Assembly: GCF_040182365.1 (NCBI RefSeq)
Contig: NZ_CP144460.1
Coordinates: 2,852,001-2,916,000 of the forward strand
From: Xanthomonas sp. 10-10
Lineage (GTDB): Bacteria > Pseudomonadota > Gammaproteobacteria > Xanthomonadales > Xanthomonadaceae
Direction: 5' to 3'
DNA: 64,000 bases
The notes beneath the pieces were generated by a model that worked only from the letters and a program-made list of their open reading frames with translations, ran no database searches and was not told the origin of the DNA. How positions within the stretch are numbered: the first letter of the stretch is position 1; each line of letters starts with the position of its first letter. Of the stretch, positions 62,736 through 64,000 are shown in pieces. Made by a program: the position numbers and the translations under genes.

Positions 62736-64000
62736 TCACACATTCAACAACAGGAATTCGCGCTCCCACGAGCTGATCACCCGGAAGAACGTCTCATATT
62801 CCTTCCGCTTCACCGAGATATAGGCCCGCACAAACCGTCGCCCCAACATCTCCTGCAACGCATCGCACCGCTCCAGCCCATCCAGCGCCTCGCCCAAGGA
62901 GCGCGGCAGATCGTAGCCCTGCTCCTTGCCGTTGCTGCTGATCGGCGCGGTCGGCTCCAGCTTTTCGCGGATGCCCAGCAACCCGCAGGCCAGGGTCGCC
63001 GCCATCGCCAGATACGGATTGGCATCGGAACCGGCAAACCGGCTTTCCACCCGCATGTTCTGCGGCGCATCGATCGGCACCCGCAACCCGCAGGTACGAT
63101 TGTCGAAGCCCCACAGCACATTGCTTGGCGAGACTTCGCCGAACATCAGCCGCCGGTACGAATTGACGTTGGGCGCCAGCAGCCCCATCGCCAGCGGAAT
63201 GTATTTCTGCAGCCCGCCCAGATAGTGCGCGAAGGTGTCGCTGAACCCGCCCTCGCGCTTGCCGCTGAACACGTTCTTGCCGGTGCCGGCATGCAGCAGG
63301 CTCTGGTGGATATGCATCGCACTGCCCGGCTCGGTTTCCATCGGCTTGGCCAGAAACGTGGCATAGACGCCGTGTCGCAACGCGGCCTCGCGCATGGTGC
63401 GCTTGAACAGGAATACCTGATCGGCGCGCGACAAGGCATCGGCGTGGGTGAAATTGACTTCCAGCTGCGCGGCGCCGGATTCGTGGATCAAGGTATCCAC
63501 GTCCAGCTCCATCGCATCGCAGTAGTCGTACATCAGGTCCAGGATCGGGTCGAACTCGTTGACCGCATCGATCGAGTACGACTGCCGCGCGGTTTCCGGG
63601 CGTCCGGAGCGCCCGGCCGGCGGCAGCAAGGGGAAATCCGGATCAGTGTTCTTCTGCACCAGAAAGAATTCCAGCTCCGGCGCCACTACCGGTTGCAGCT
63701 TGACCTGCGCATACGCATCGAGCACGCGACGCAGCACATTGCGCGGTGCCAGCTCGTGCGGCTGGCCATCCTTGGTGTAGCAATCGTGGATGACCTGCGC
63801 GGTCGGATCGGCTGCCCACGGCACCATGCGCACGGTGGACGCGTCCGGGCGCAGATGCATGTCCGAATCCGATGGCGAGGTCAGCGCGTAATAATCGTCT
63901 GGGAAATCGCCGGTGACGGTGGTGGCGAAGATGCCTTCCGGCAAGCGCGTGCCGTAGTCGTGCGAGAACTTGTCTGCCGGAATGATCTTGCCGCGCGCAT
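62736..64000 (-). CDS. Glutamine-synthetase-family ligase, probably gamma-glutamylputrescine synthetase (5' end cut)
   Basis: A partial gene: 421 codons plus stop are inside the window and the N-terminus lies beyond 64000. It has the GS catalytic blocks HESGAAQLEVNFTHADALSRAD, GSAMHIHQSLLHAGTGKNVF, LAPNVNSYRR and NRTCGLRVPI. The sequence is of the PuuA/SpuI-like group rather than housekeeping GlnA, which has a different C-terminal adenylylation tyrosine region not seen here. Next to spuC and potF it most likely glutamylates putrescine in the gamma-glutamyl pathway. True glutamine synthetase activity cannot be excluded from the sequence alone. Confidence 0.85.
   Translation of the reverse strand, partial: ARGKIIPADKFSHDYGTRLPEGIFATTVTGDFPDDYYALTSPSDSDMHLRPDASTVRMVPWAADPTAQVIHDCYTKDGQPHELAPRNVLRRVLDAYAQVKLQPVVAPELEFFLVQKNTDPDFPLLPPAGRSGRPETARQSYSIDAVNEFDPILDLMYDYCDAMELDVDTLIHESGAAQLEVNFTHADALSRADQVFLFKRTMREAALRHGVYATFLAKPMETEPGSAMHIHQSLLHAGTGKNVFSGKREGGFSDTFAHYLGGLQKYIPLAMGLLAPNVNSYRRLMFGEVSPSNVLWGFDNRTCGLRVPIDAPQNMRVESRFAGSDANPYLAMAATLACGLLGIREKLEPTAPISSNGKEQGYDLPRSLGEALDGLERCDALQEMLGRRFVRAYISVKRKEYETFFRVISSWEREFLLLNV

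Overview
The window is high-GC, gene-dense DNA from a gammaproteobacterium of the Xanthomonadaceae. It is almost certainly a Xanthomonas of the campestris/citri/axonopodis type. The call rests on protein-level recognition of FimX, GumN/TraB-like, VirJ-like and H-NS-like proteins, on gene order, and on the intergenic palindromic repeats typical of that genus. I see no prophage, integron, insertion sequence, CRISPR array or rRNA. There is one tRNA, tRNA-Ala(CGC).

Left part (1-26 kb): fimX (c-di-GMP receptor for type IV pili); htpX facing gluQRS-phbB-phaR (tRNA modification and polyhydroxybutyrate control); a minus-strand run nnr-tsaE-amiC-mutL-DUF1684-TraB/GumN, whose first four genes match the E. 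coli nnr-tsaE-amiB-mutL order with queG divergent as in E. coli; xseA; a VirJ-like lipase-fold protein; a SUMF1-fold lipoprotein; rnd; an H-NS-like gene; tRNA-Ala; a 58-aa orphan gene; a GAF-GGDEF protein; and cheW with a chemoreceptor behind a good FliA-type promoter.

Middle part (26-49 kb): mpg and lhr with overlapping 3' ends; sspA-sspB plus a small gene; a repeat-filled spacer; the petABC cytochrome bc1 operon; a lytic transglycosylase; a WYL regulator divergent from a glutathione S-transferase across a perfect 11+11 bp palindrome; miaB; then phoH - (secreted unknown) - ybeY - (secreted unknown) - corC - Lnb-like - corA. In E. coli the gene after corC is lnt (apolipoprotein N-acyltransferase). 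Here that place is held by a DUF4105 protein with the full Lnb layout: a periplasmic His/Cys domain followed by five membrane helices. I consider this the most interesting observation. A cluster of DnaA-box-like sites lies between miaB and phoH.

Right part (49-64 kb): a semialdehyde dehydrogenase, a small lipoprotein behind an 8-bp tandem repeat, then a co-directional minus-strand block: glutamine-synthetase-family ligase (cut by the window edge), spuC aminotransferase, potF, an EmrA-EmrB-outer-membrane-factor efflux system, and potA-potH-potI. The block holds polyamine uptake and putrescine breakdown genes with a tripartite exporter set inside. The semialdehyde dehydrogenase next to it could finish the putrescine-to-succinate route.

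Start codons were chosen from ribosome-binding sites, overlaps with upstream stops and family lengths; doubtful ones are flagged in the entries. Family names come from recognition of the proteins by eye, with no database search.
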